NCBI GenBank assembly: GCA_963788225.1
Contig: CAWBGI010000003.1
Coordinates: 558,001-622,000 of the forward strand
Direction: 5' to 3'
Source: Sulfotelmatobacter sp963788225
Lineage (GTDB): Bacteria; Acidobacteriota; Terriglobia; Terriglobales; Acidobacteriaceae
DNA: 64,000 nucleotides
Shown: positions 35,180-44,176 of the stretch, piece by piece
Numbering within the stretch: the stretch's first letter is position 1
How the letters are laid out: the number at the start of each line of letters is the position of its first letter
Notes under the pieces: model-generated
What the model saw: only the letters and a program-made list of their open reading frames with translations
What the model was told of the DNA's origin: nothing
Database searches by the model: none
Program-made: the position numbers and the translations under genes

Positions 35180-35503
35180 TTACTTCTTTGAGGCGCAGCA
35201 GTTTTTCGCGTGGTCCTTGTCCTTGCAGCACTCGCCGCAAGCTGCGGCCTTGTCTTTGTCACCTTTCATGCATGACATTGCATTCTTGCCGCCGGCGCAC
35301 GATTTTTCTCCCGCTCCGCCGCAGCACGCCATGGCTTTGTCGTGGCAACAGGATTGTCCGTCCTTGGCGGTTCTGTCGCAGTGTGCGCCAGTCTGTGTAG
35401 CCGCGCTTCCCTGCGACACTGGAGAAGCTGTGTTTTGAGTTGCGGTTTGGGCCCAGGACGCAACCGTCAGGGCCAGGAAGAAAGCGATCAATTTCAATTT
35501 CAT
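35180..35503 (-). CDS. Small exported Cys-rich protein, probable metal binder
   Basis: 107 residues. The signal peptide is about 1-18 (LIAFFLALTVASWAQ). The mature part has 13 Cys, many as CC or CxxC (GQSCCHDKAMACCGG, CGECCKDKDHAKNCC), plus His and Met, which suggests metal binding. No family is recognised. The next gene upstream (35631-36029) is also exported and Cys/His-rich. A transition-metal role is inference. Confidence 0.75.
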   Translation of the reverse strand: MKLKLIAFFLALTVASWAQTATQNTASPVSQGSAATQTGAHCDRTAKDGQSCCHDKAMACCGGAGEKSCAGGKNAMSCMKGDKDKAAACGECCKDKDHAKNCCASKK

Positions 35504-35630
35504 AGTGATCTCCTAAATGTGAATGACTGATGTCTGATTTCGCTGGGGCAAAGCCCGCATGAAGGCCTGCGCACTAACCGCAGATAGGCCCATTGCCAGA
35601 GAATGCGCGGAAACGCGCGAAGGATTGAAC

Positions 35631-36029
35631 TCAGTTGCGCAGGATGGTAGAAAGTTCGGAGGGAGCGTGAGGAGTGGCAGAATTGCGCGTCAATGCCAAG
35701 CTTCGCTGGGCGCCCGCCTCGTTGCTATCAAAAGAAGCGATCCGGGAATCCGCCCGCTCGACCCTGGAGCTGGTGGTCAAGGTCACAGGATGGCTGGAGT
35801 CCCGTTCGAAACAACACGAATGCCGGTCTCCACAAGGGAGGCTCGCGGGAACAGCTGGAACCACGCTGCGATGAAGGTGAGACCCGTGCAACTTCGGGCA
35901 GCAGGAGTGTGAGTGCGCAGTTTCCACCGGAGCGCCTAGCCGAGCGCCCTGTAACGCAAACGGCACAAGAGCATGCGCCCACCCGGAAAGGGCGAGAACC
36001 AGTGGCGCAATGATCAATTTGGTTCGCAT
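35631..36029 (-). CDS. Small exported Cys/His-containing protein
   Basis: 132 residues from the ATG at 36029 (a longer open frame starts at 36065). A signal peptide is at about 1-20 (KLIIAPLVLALSGWAHA). The mature protein carries HSHSCCPKLHGSHLH and CGDRHSCCFE, two HSCC-type clusters resembling metal sites. No family is recognised. It is 127 bases upstream of the other Cys-rich gene on the same strand, so the two may be co-regulated. Confidence 0.6.
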   Translation of the reverse strand: MRTKLIIAPLVLALSGWAHALVPFALQGARLGAPVETAHSHSCCPKLHGSHLHRSVVPAVPASLPCGDRHSCCFERDSSHPVTLTTSSRVERADSRIASFDSNEAGAQRSLALTRNSATPHAPSELSTILRN

Positions 36030-36116
36030 TCCTGCACTTTCAAACTCGACAAGAGTGACAGGCATTGCATCCTCAGTCTGTGACCACCGTCACAGCCCTC
36101 AGTGCCTCGGTCATCC

Positions 36117-37025
36117 TTAGGTGCCGAGCAGATGCCGCAAAGAGCCACTCAACTCCCGATAGCGAAACGGATATCCGCTCGAAATCAGCTTTCCAGGTTC
36201 CACTTTCTGGCTGCCGAGCAGAAGTTCTTCGCCCATCTCTCCGAAAACGGCCTTGGCGGCGAACGCAGGCATGGGAAAAATTGCCGGACGCGACAACACG
36301 CTGGCCAGCGTGCCGGCAAACTCCGCATTTCGAACCGGCTTGGGCGCGACCATATTTACCGCTCCTTGCAGCAGGTCGTTTTTCAGGATGTGATGGATCG
36401 CGCCGATCATATCATGCATGTCAATCCAGCTCATCCATTGCCGCCCGTCTCCAGTTCGGCCACCCAGGCCCAGCTTGAACGGCAGCAACATCGCCCCCAG
36501 CGCGCCGCCCCTGGGGCTGAGCACAATTCCCGTCCGCAGGTGCGCGGTGCGAATGTCAGCTTGCACGGCGGGCATGGTCGCTTCCTCCCATTCCTGGCAG
36601 ACCTCTGCCAGAAATCCCGTGCCTGGCGCACTTTCCTCTCGTAAGACTTCATCGCCCCGGTTGCCGTAGTAACCGATCGCTGACCCGCAAATAAAAACTT
36701 TGGGCTTCTCTTCCGCCCGCGCCAGAGCCTGTGCCAGATTCAACGTCCCGGCAACGCGGCTGTCGCGAATCTTCGCCTTCTTGGCCGCGGTCCATCGTCC
36801 GAAAATGCTTTCGCCCGCAAGATGAATCACGGCATCGAATCCCGACACGGCCTGCGGTGCAAGCGGCGTCGCTGGATCCCATGCGATCTGCGCATCATCG
36901 GCAGGCCCGCCCGCAACCGCGCCGCGCACCAGCCGCACCACAGACCATCCACTAGATTTGAGTGAAGGAAGAAGCGCAGCCCCAATCGGCCCCGACACTC
37001 CGCTGACCAGGATTCTGGAATTCAT
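36117..37025 (-). CDS. NAD-dependent epimerase/dehydratase-like protein (TIGR01777, YfcH type)
   Basis: 302 residues. The Rossmann motif is LVSGVSGPIGAALLPSL (6-22). The family blocks GFDAVIHLAGESIFGRWTAAKK, FICGSAIGYYGNRGDEVLRE and LRTGIVLSPRGGALGAMLLPFKLGLGG are all clear. YfcH-type proteins are short-chain dehydrogenase relatives of uncertain substrate; some act in envelope or septum-related contexts by name only. DUF1731-like C-terminus (YPFRYRELSGSLRHLL) is present. Confidence 0.92.
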   Translation of the reverse strand: MNSRILVSGVSGPIGAALLPSLKSSGWSVVRLVRGAVAGGPADDAQIAWDPATPLAPQAVSGFDAVIHLAGESIFGRWTAAKKAKIRDSRVAGTLNLAQALARAEEKPKVFICGSAIGYYGNRGDEVLREESAPGTGFLAEVCQEWEEATMPAVQADIRTAHLRTGIVLSPRGGALGAMLLPFKLGLGGRTGDGRQWMSWIDMHDMIGAIHHILKNDLLQGAVNMVAPKPVRNAEFAGTLASVLSRPAIFPMPAFAAKAVFGEMGEELLLGSQKVEPGKLISSGYPFRYRELSGSLRHLLGT

Positions 37026-37135
37026 ACTTGCTGGTTGTGACTGTAACAGTTCGCACTACGGGCGAACAAATTGCGGATAGATTTGAAATTTTTGAAGGAC
37101 ATGAAATACAAGAAGAGTGACGGACTGGCGATTTT

Positions 37136-38086
37136 TTAATTATTCCCCAGCACGGCCCACTGTTCGGCCTGCCGGAATTCTTCCCGCCGCTTCGCCCCAG
37201 TCGTGGCGTACCAGTTTCGCCACAGCGCGGGTTCGTTTCCCAAATGCTCGTTCGTGATCTCGCGCAGCGCCTGATACACCCACTTCCGCGTCGTCGCATC
37301 CAGAGACGCGTCCTCCGCGAGATCGATCAATCCCGGCACCGCCAGCATCCGCTGCTCGCGCGTCAGCATCCCGGACTTCGCTAGGCTGCAGCCGGCGCGC
37401 TCCCGCACCTCGATCGAAGGATCGTTGCGAAACACATCCAGGAAATCCTTGATTGTGTCGTCCGTCCCCAAATGCGCCAGGCCTTCGACCGTCCAGTACC
37501 GCGTCTTCTCCATCGGATCGTGCATGTACGACCGCAGAAACTCGTGAATGCGCTCCGGCTCAACGCCGCGGTTCGCAAGCATTCCCAGAACCCAAGTAGC
37601 GAATGTCCGGTAACTCGGCGACTTCTCTGCAGAAGCCATCAGGCGCTCTGCGGTCTCCTCCGTCTTCGGCAGGTTGTCGACCGCCAGCGTGATTTCGATC
37701 GCCGCAGCGCGCACGCGCAGGTCGTTCGAGTAGAGCGCGGTCATCGACAGGTCGTCGAACTTCTGCGTGTAGTGCACCTTTCCATACCAGCCTTCGACCA
37801 TCTTGCTGATCATGCTGGTCGCGCCGTGATCGTGATTGATCGCCGCTCCCAGCAGAAATTCCATTTGCGCTTGCGGAGGCTGCGTCTGCACCCACTCGAT
37901 GTTGTGCTCGGAAAGTTGAGAGTGATCGGCGGGAACAGCGCGTCCCGGAAGCGGCAGTTGCTCGCCTGAGGTGACGGGAGCGGAAGCTTGGCCTGTTGCA
38001 GGCGCTGTTGAGACGAAGGCAAGTACGAACACGACCGCCGAGACGGCCGACAGTCGTCGCAGTCCACAACTTGTTCTAGGAGACAT
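37136..38086 (-). CDS. Exported HEAT-repeat protein
   Basis: 316 residues from the ATG at 38086 (GAGGTG just upstream; a GTG at 38092 overlaps that site). The signal peptide is about 1-32 (SAVSAVVFVLAFVSTAPATG). Helical repeats follow: LRVRAAAIEITLAVDN, KTRYWTVEGLAHLGTDDTIKD, IEVRERAGCSLAKSG and TTRKWVYQALREITNEHLG, typical of HEAT/armadillo-like repeats. No enzyme motif. It probably binds another protein in the envelope. Confidence 0.75.
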   Translation of the reverse strand: MSPRTSCGLRRLSAVSAVVFVLAFVSTAPATGQASAPVTSGEQLPLPGRAVPADHSQLSEHNIEWVQTQPPQAQMEFLLGAAINHDHGATSMISKMVEGWYGKVHYTQKFDDLSMTALYSNDLRVRAAAIEITLAVDNLPKTEETAERLMASAEKSPSYRTFATWVLGMLANRGVEPERIHEFLRSYMHDPMEKTRYWTVEGLAHLGTDDTIKDFLDVFRNDPSIEVRERAGCSLAKSGMLTREQRMLAVPGLIDLAEDASLDATTRKWVYQALREITNEHLGNEPALWRNWYATTGAKRREEFRQAEQWAVLGNN

Positions 38087-38283
38087 GCTCACCTCGTGGA
38101 GAATCCAGGCTTCTTCGAAAGCCTAGGATCAGTCGGCGCAGGCGGCAAATTACCGGCGTGCTACTGCTTTTCCGGTTCAGGAAAGGCTGTTCACCCTTTG
38201 GTATTCCCCTTTTGCATAATCTTTAGAATCATCGAGTTGGCGAGAAATTCTCCACTCAGCCGCACGGATTCCAGGAACTAACA

Positions 38284-39552
38284 TCACCGGCTTTCGGAAC
38301 GTACAGCCGACTTCGGAGTGAAATAGCGGACCGTAACGTCTCCTCCTACGTATGCGACCCGGCTTGCCGGCCGCTGCCGTGGAGTCTTGTAGGAAAAATG
38401 GCGCACCGTCACATCGTCCCCGATATAATCGACCTCGGTCTGCCCGCTCTGCCCGAGTCGCGCGCGCTGGACTCTCTCTTTGGACTTATTGACTGCAATA
38501 GGTGCGGAGCGTGTTTTCGATGTTTTAGCAATCGGTGGCACACCAGATTGAAAACTCTTTACGGCGGCCGATTCCGACGGGGAAGATTCCCCATGCGACG
38601 CCCGGCCGTGATCGCTGTGGGTCAACCAAAAAACCAGTCCCAAGCCTGCAATAACGGCGCTCAAGGCCAGGCTGCGGAGTGGCCGGCTTGCGATAACGTC
38701 GGCTGCACGCTGCACCAGGATTTGCGCCAGCGACCCTGACCGTCTGAGCGCCCGCGAACAGTTCTTGATCCCTCGCGAACAGATCTCGATCCCATTCGCG
38801 CTGCTTATGCGCACCTGCTGCCTGATAACCGCCCAGGCGGCTTTGCAACGCAGATAGACATCATTCTGTTGTAGGTAGGAAAAAATACGCCGATAATCAA
38901 AAGACCGATCCGCAGTCAGGTGCCCTTCGCTATTTGGGGCCTCTTGAAAGGCATTTCGAACCGCCTGCGATTCTGTCGCCGGACTTGGCTCCGCTTGAAC
39001 CGCGCGGCACATCGCTTCCTCGATCAAGCCGGCCATCAATCGGTACATCCGTACCTCGCAGTCCTGGTAGGCATGCACTTCGCTGAATGCTATTTCCAGC
39101 ACTCCGGCCAGGGTGTGGGCCCGACAAAGCGGCAAGATCAGGAGCGATTCAGCGCCAAATTGCCGGCAAACTGCCCCTTCAATGCGGGTATCAGTACGGG
39201 CGTTTTCGACCCGAAGAATCTCGCGGCTGGCTTGAGTCTTCTCTGACACAGTCAAAGAGACGGCGACCCGGTTCTCGATACGGACGACGGAACAGCCGCT
39301 GCCGGCCCGGTAGATGAGCTGATCTTTCTCCAGAACCCCGATGGCGACCCCGGCGGCGCCGGCTACGTCTCGTGCAGAATCGACAATCAGGTTCATCACG
39401 CCATTTAAATCGAGTTCTCCTCCCGCCACCAACCTTTGAACGCCAAGGAAGGCAGAGAGGAATCGGCTGTCAACCTGACTTTCCTGCACCGCAAATGCGT
39501 TCTCTAGAAGCTCTTGTAAGGCTGTACGGTCGAGTCTGGAATCTACGCTCAT
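38284..39552 (-). CDS. GAF-domain membrane protein with C-terminal repeated motif
   Basis: 422 residues. A GAF domain lies at about 45-195 (MNLIVDSARDVAGAAGVAIG, LLILPLCRAHTLAGVLEIAF). A linker follows, then one membrane segment at about 300-318 (SLALSAVIAGLGLVFWL). The C-terminal tail carries two copies of a short unit, DYIGDDVTVRHFSYK and AYVGGDVTVRYFTPK. GAF domains sense small ligands or redox state. The C-terminal motif is of unknown use. It may be a signalling protein facing the periplasm. Confidence 0.7.
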   Translation of the reverse strand: MSVDSRLDRTALQELLENAFAVQESQVDSRFLSAFLGVQRLVAGGELDLNGVMNLIVDSARDVAGAAGVAIGVLEKDQLIYRAGSGCSVVRIENRVAVSLTVSEKTQASREILRVENARTDTRIEGAVCRQFGAESLLILPLCRAHTLAGVLEIAFSEVHAYQDCEVRMYRLMAGLIEEAMCRAVQAEPSPATESQAVRNAFQEAPNSEGHLTADRSFDYRRIFSYLQQNDVYLRCKAAWAVIRQQVRISSANGIEICSRGIKNCSRALRRSGSLAQILVQRAADVIASRPLRSLALSAVIAGLGLVFWLTHSDHGRASHGESSPSESAAVKSFQSGVPPIAKTSKTRSAPIAVNKSKERVQRARLGQSGQTEVDYIGDDVTVRHFSYKTPRQRPASRVAYVGGDVTVRYFTPKSAVRSESR

Positions 39553-39739
39553 AGCAATTTCCTGTTGTGTTTTGGCAGCTGGAAAGCAGCCCGGGTCTTT
39601 GATTCGAAAAACCGCTAGGAGGTTACCTGAGGATTTTGTGATTCTGATTGCCTTCCGGAACGCGCTCTGGGGGCTCGAATAGGAATATCCTCCCCTCCCA
39701 CGTTGCCCCAGGCCCTTATGGCGCGGGCTATAATCCTAC

Positions 39740-41959
39740 ATGGCGAGCTTGCGCCAACAGATCGCGACCACCGCTTTGACGCTCACCAAGTTCCGCGAGC
39801 TGATGAAGCGGATACAGGAGAACCGTCCGCAGGACGATCTCGCCATTGTCAAGAAAGCCTACGACTACTCCCTGAAGCACCATGAAGGCCAGACTCGGGC
39901 TTCGGGCGAGCCTTACCTGGTGCATCCCTTGGAAGTGGCTCTGGTTCTTGCCGAAATGAAGATGGACCCGGTGGCCATCGCCGCCGGGCTGCTGCACGAC
40001 TCGGTCGAAGACACCTCCGTCACTATCGTCGATATCCGCAAGGAATTTGGCGAGCAGGTCGCGCACATCGTCGAGGGCGTCACCAAGATCAGCAAGATCG
40101 ATTTCGCCACGCGCGAAGAGGCGCAGGCCGAAAACTTGCGCAAAATGATGCTGGCCATGGTCAACGACATTCGCGTGGTGCTCATCAAGCTGGCCGACCG
40201 CCTGCACAACATGCGCACGCTCGAGCACCTGCAGCCCGACCGCCAGACCAAGATCGCGCAGGAGACGCTAGAGATCTACGCTCCCATCGCCCACCGGCTG
40301 GGCATGGGAAAGATTCGCGGCGAACTGGAAGACCTGGGCTTCCGCTTTCTCGATCCCGCAGGCTACGAGCAGGTGGAAAAAGCTGTGAATGCGCGCCGCA
40401 AACCTGGCGAAGCATTTCTCGCGAAGATGCAGACGATCATCCACGACAAACTGAAAGAGGCCGGCATCCAGGCTAAGGTGGAGAGCCGCATCAAGCGGCT
40501 GTTTTCGATCCACAAGAAGTTGCAGCGGCAGCGCATCGGCGTCGATCAGGTCTACGACCTGTATGCCATGCGCATCATCACACGCTCATTGCAGGATTGC
40601 TACGCAGTGCTCGGCATCATTCATAACATTTGGCGGCCGGTGCCGGGGCGCATCAAAGATTTCATCGCCATGCCACGGCCGAATTTCTATCAGTCGCTGC
40701 ACACTTCGGTCATCACAGAAGATGGAACGCCATTTGAAATCCAGATTCGCACCGAAGAGATGCACAAGATGGCGGAGGAGGGCATCGCGGCGCACTGGAA
40801 ATACAAAGACGGTCCGGTGTCGGCGCAGGACGAGCAGCGGCTGGCATGGCTGCGTCAGGTAGTCGAGTGGCAGCGCGACGTCAGCGATCCCAACGAATTT
40901 CTTACCGCGCTGAAAGTCGATCTCTATCCCGAAGAGGTTTACACCTTCACACCCAAGGGCAAAGTTGTGGTGCTGCCGCGCGAAGCTACGCCGATCGACT
41001 TCGCCTACACCATTCACACTGAGGTCGGCCACACCTGCGTGGGCGCCAAAGTGAACGGGCGCATGGTGCCGTTGCGTCACAAGCTGCATTCCGGCGACAT
41101 CGTCGAGATCATTACGCAGGCCGGACACAAGCCCAGCCGCGACTGGCTGGGACTGGTCAAGTCCTCGCGCTCGCGCAACAAGATCAAGCACTGGCTCAAC
41201 GTGCATCAGCGGGAGCGCGCCATTGAAATTGGCCGCAAGGTGATTGAGAAAGAAGCGCGCAAGTACCGCATCGCTCTGAAAGAAATTAAAGACGACGACC
41301 TGCTGAGAGTTGCCAACGGTTACGGGTTGGGCAAAGTGGACGACCTCATGTCCGGCATTGGTTACGGAAAATATTCGGCGCGGCAGGTGCTGGCTCGTCT
41401 GTTGCCGGCGGGCGCAACGCCTTCGATGGCGGGCGACATTGAAGCCGAGGGGCTGAGTTCGCAGCCGGGTGCAATCGCCAGCGTGGTGCGGCGCGTGTTT
41501 GGCGATCACAACGCCATCATGGTCAAGGGCCAGGGCGATATGCTGGTGTACCGCGCGCGCTGTTGCAATCCCATTCGCGGAGAGAGCATTGTGGGCTACA
41601 TCACGCGCGGCAAGGGAGTGGCAGTGCACGCAGTGAGCTGCCCTAACGTCACAAACCTGATGTACGAACCGGAACGCCGCATTGACGTAGAATGGGCGCG
41701 CGACGAGAGCACGCCCACGGCTTATCCGGTGAAGCTGACGGTTTACTGCGACGACCGGTTTGGAATGCTGAAGAACATCACCAGCGTGATCGGCGACGCG
41801 CAAAGCAATATCCGCAACATTGGGGCGCGCACCGAAAACAGCCAGGCCAGCGTGGAGATTGTGCTCGACATTTCCGATCTCAAACACCTGGAGCAGATCA
41901 TGGCCGGGCTGCGAAAGATTCCCGGCGTGCATGAGGTGCAGAGGCTGCAAAAGATCTAG
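39740..41959 (+). CDS. Bifunctional (p)ppGpp synthase/hydrolase (RelA/SpoT family)
   Basis: 739 residues. The HD hydrolase domain has GEPYLVHPLEVALVLAEMK and LLHDSVEDTSVTIVD (the HD pair is intact). The synthetase domain has YDLYAMRIITRSLQDCYAVL, RIKDFIAMPRPNFYQSLHT with RxKD typical of bifunctional enzymes, and FEIQIRTEEMHKMAEEGIAAH. TGS (YTFTPKGKVVVLPREATPIDFAY) and a C-terminal ACT domain follow. It makes and degrades the alarmone that controls growth. It stands alone, between GAF and OCD genes. Confidence 0.97.
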   Translation: MASLRQQIATTALTLTKFRELMKRIQENRPQDDLAIVKKAYDYSLKHHEGQTRASGEPYLVHPLEVALVLAEMKMDPVAIAAGLLHDSVEDTSVTIVDIRKEFGEQVAHIVEGVTKISKIDFATREEAQAENLRKMMLAMVNDIRVVLIKLADRLHNMRTLEHLQPDRQTKIAQETLEIYAPIAHRLGMGKIRGELEDLGFRFLDPAGYEQVEKAVNARRKPGEAFLAKMQTIIHDKLKEAGIQAKVESRIKRLFSIHKKLQRQRIGVDQVYDLYAMRIITRSLQDCYAVLGIIHNIWRPVPGRIKDFIAMPRPNFYQSLHTSVITEDGTPFEIQIRTEEMHKMAEEGIAAHWKYKDGPVSAQDEQRLAWLRQVVEWQRDVSDPNEFLTALKVDLYPEEVYTFTPKGKVVVLPREATPIDFAYTIHTEVGHTCVGAKVNGRMVPLRHKLHSGDIVEIITQAGHKPSRDWLGLVKSSRSRNKIKHWLNVHQRERAIEIGRKVIEKEARKYRIALKEIKDDDLLRVANGYGLGKVDDLMSGIGYGKYSARQVLARLLPAGATPSMAGDIEAEGLSSQPGAIASVVRRVFGDHNAIMVKGQGDMLVYRARCCNPIRGESIVGYITRGKGVAVHAVSCPNVTNLMYEPERRIDVEWARDESTPTAYPVKLTVYCDDRFGMLKNITSVIGDAQSNIRNIGARTENSQASVEIVLDISDLKHLEQIMAGLRKIPGVHEVQRLQKI

Positions 41960-42157
41960 TTTCCAGTTGCCGGCACCCAGTTGCCAGTGAAACCGGTGGC
42001 TCATTATCTCGCCTACACCGAGAGAGTCTATCAGGCCAATGTAACCATGTTGGAGAACTTCTGAGACGGCGGGCGTGCGGGTGGTCGCATGACGGACATT
42101 CCCGTTGCGTCTCCGCACGTGCTCTCTGTTCCGGGATGCTCCGCTTCAGGATGAGTT

Positions 42158-43099
42158 TTAATCCTGCGAGTAAAGCGCCCAAGCGGTTGATAAATCCTGG
42201 ACAACGTGGCCAAGCGACTTGTAGACCGTGATCTCCTCCGCCGAGCGGCGGCCCACGATATCACCAGCCAGCACCTGGCCGATTTCGGCGACGACGTGGT
42301 CGTCGCCAATCAACCCCGCGGCCTTGGCCCGAAGAAACTCTGCGCCTTGCGCCAGAACGCCCTCGCGGCTGTCGGCAATGAATCTCGCACGGACGACCAG
42401 ATCATTGTCCACCTCGGTCGGCCCGGCATGGCTTGAGCCGACCAGATTCAAATGCGTTCCCGGCCGCACCCACGCGCCTTTCAAGATGGGCTCGGCTGCC
42501 GACGTAACGGTGCAGATGATGTCGGCGCCGGCGACTGCTTCTTTCACGGTCGCTGCGCTCGCGACGGGCACGGCTAGTTCGGCTTGCAATTGAGTAGCTA
42601 GAGCGTTGGCGCGTTCGGGCGAACGTCCCCAGATCTCGATGGATTCAAGGCCGCGCACTTTGCGGATCGCGCGCGCATGGGTCGCGGCTTGTTCGCCATA
42701 GCCGAGGATCGCCATGCGGCGGGCATCTTTGCGCGCCAACGCGTCAGTCGCGACTGCGCTGGCCGCTGCGGTTCGAATCGCCGTAATTTCTCCCGCGTGG
42801 ACGACGCAAACGGGCGCGCCATTTTCGGGATCGAACAGAATCACGAGGCCCTGGTGCGACTGTATTCCGAGATCGAAGTTCTCCGGGAAGACGCTGATCA
42901 GCTTTGCGCCGAAAGGCGCGCGCGGGCCCATCGCGCCGGGCATCACGCCGAACATGCGGCCATCGGCGAGCGGGATGATCGAGCGCAGAAGCTGCCGCGT
43001 TTCGCCGCGCGAGAATGCGATCATCGCATCGCGCACGATGGGAATGCACTTCTCATACGTGAGCCGCCGGGCCACTTCTTCGCGGTCTATGAATCGCAT
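42158..43099 (-). CDS. Ornithine cyclodeaminase / mu-crystallin family protein
   Basis: 313 residues. Family blocks: FGAKLISVFPEN (substrate Lys), GEITAIRTAAASAVATDALA, the NAD(P) site ILGYGEQAATHARAI, and THLNLVGSSHAGPTEVD with the conserved Asp. Members include ornithine cyclodeaminase, ketimine reductases and alanine dehydrogenase. Without more context the exact substrate is open. It follows the glycosyltransferase gene by 25 bases. Confidence 0.93.
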   Translation of the reverse strand: MRFIDREEVARRLTYEKCIPIVRDAMIAFSRGETRQLLRSIIPLADGRMFGVMPGAMGPRAPFGAKLISVFPENFDLGIQSHQGLVILFDPENGAPVCVVHAGEITAIRTAAASAVATDALARKDARRMAILGYGEQAATHARAIRKVRGLESIEIWGRSPERANALATQLQAELAVPVASAATVKEAVAGADIICTVTSAAEPILKGAWVRPGTHLNLVGSSHAGPTEVDNDLVVRARFIADSREGVLAQGAEFLRAKAAGLIGDDHVVAEIGQVLAGDIVGRRSAEEITVYKSLGHVVQDLSTAWALYSQD

Positions 43100-43124
43100 C
43101 AGACGTTTCCTGGTCGGAGATTCT

Positions 43125-43940
43125 TTACTCTGGCGGCACGCGGGAAAAGCTTACCGCGAATGGAGCGGCGTTGCGTCCTGATCTCGCCCAGTTGGCGCGG
43201 CGGGTGAGGCGGTAGCGGAGGAGGGTCCAGATCGCCAGCCAGCCATCGGCGTGGCGAATCTTCTTGCCTTCGCTGGACGAGCGCGGCGCGTACGCTATTG
43301 GCACTTCGGCGATTCTCTCCCCCATGCGGCAGAGCTTGGCGGTTACTTCAGGGCAGAACTCGAAGCGCCGGCATTGCAAATCAATTTGCGCGATCAGCGA
43401 GCGGCGGAAGACTTTGTAACACGTGGCCTCGTCATGGATGCCCGCGCCGTAGAGCAGATTGGTGAGATGGGTGAGCAGCTTTGCTCCCAGAAAAAACCGC
43501 AGGCCGCGCTCGGGGCGATCTGGGCGCACACCGTAAACCACATTCGCCTCGCGCTGCTCGAGCGGGCGCAGCAGCGCGGGATAATCCTGCGGATCGTACT
43601 CCAGATCTGAGTCTTGAATGAGGACATATTCTCCGCGGGCGTACTCAAGCGCCGTGCGGATGGCCGCGCCTTTGCCGCAATTCTTTTCGTGGAAGACTAC
43701 AGTTACATCGTTCGCGAGCGGCACGGCTTGCAGTTTCTCGCGCGTGCCGTCTGTGGAACCATCGTCTACGATGATGACTTCCTTCCTGACCGGCGAGGCG
43801 TGGATGGCTTGCAAAAGTTCATCCACGTGGGCGACTTCGTTGTATACGGGGACGATCACCGACACGCATCCGGTCCACCGGTCGTGTGCTGGTGCGGCGC
43901 TGCTACGCGGCGATGCTTCGAGCGATGCCACACTCGTCAT
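43125..43940 (-). CDS. Family 2 glycosyltransferase (dolichyl-phosphate-hexose-like)
   Basis: 271 residues. GT-A fold: SVIVPVYNEVAHVDELL, the nucleotide site VIIVDDGSTDGTREKLQ, the DxD-like QDSDLEYDPQDYP, and a later EATCYKVFRRSL. The C-terminal region is short with no clear membrane segment, so it is more like the soluble group that makes polyprenyl-phosphate sugars or trims glycan. It is co-oriented with the OCD-like gene and likely in the same unit. Confidence 0.92.
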   Translation of the reverse strand: MTSVASLEASPRSSAAPAHDRWTGCVSVIVPVYNEVAHVDELLQAIHASPVRKEVIIVDDGSTDGTREKLQAVPLANDVTVVFHEKNCGKGAAIRTALEYARGEYVLIQDSDLEYDPQDYPALLRPLEQREANVVYGVRPDRPERGLRFFLGAKLLTHLTNLLYGAGIHDEATCYKVFRRSLIAQIDLQCRRFEFCPEVTAKLCRMGERIAEVPIAYAPRSSSEGKKIRHADGWLAIWTLLRYRLTRRANWARSGRNAAPFAVSFSRVPPE

Positions 43941-44176
43941 AAGAAAGTCGATAATAAATGCTGGAGTCTTAACATAATATCATTCTGGATTCATCGCCTT
44001 TCGCTGAGCAGGCTTCCCGGGCGAGCGGAGTGATGCAGCCGATTTGCCGGTTTCTGTCGCCACTTCAGGGCTGCTGGCGCACCCAAAAAACGAACCCACG
44101 GCTTAGGCCCCTTCGACAAGCTCAGGGCAAGCTGTGGGCTGCATTCTGTCGCTGCTTCGCGGCTTCTGCCGCTGAA

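Noticed and set aside
38093..38283. Known riboswitch class (c-di-GMP, cobalamin) before the HEAT gene
   Set aside because: The conserved core sequences of these classes are not present.
40586..42118. 510-codon open frame antisense to the Rel gene
   Set aside because: Shadow of a certain gene; no domain.
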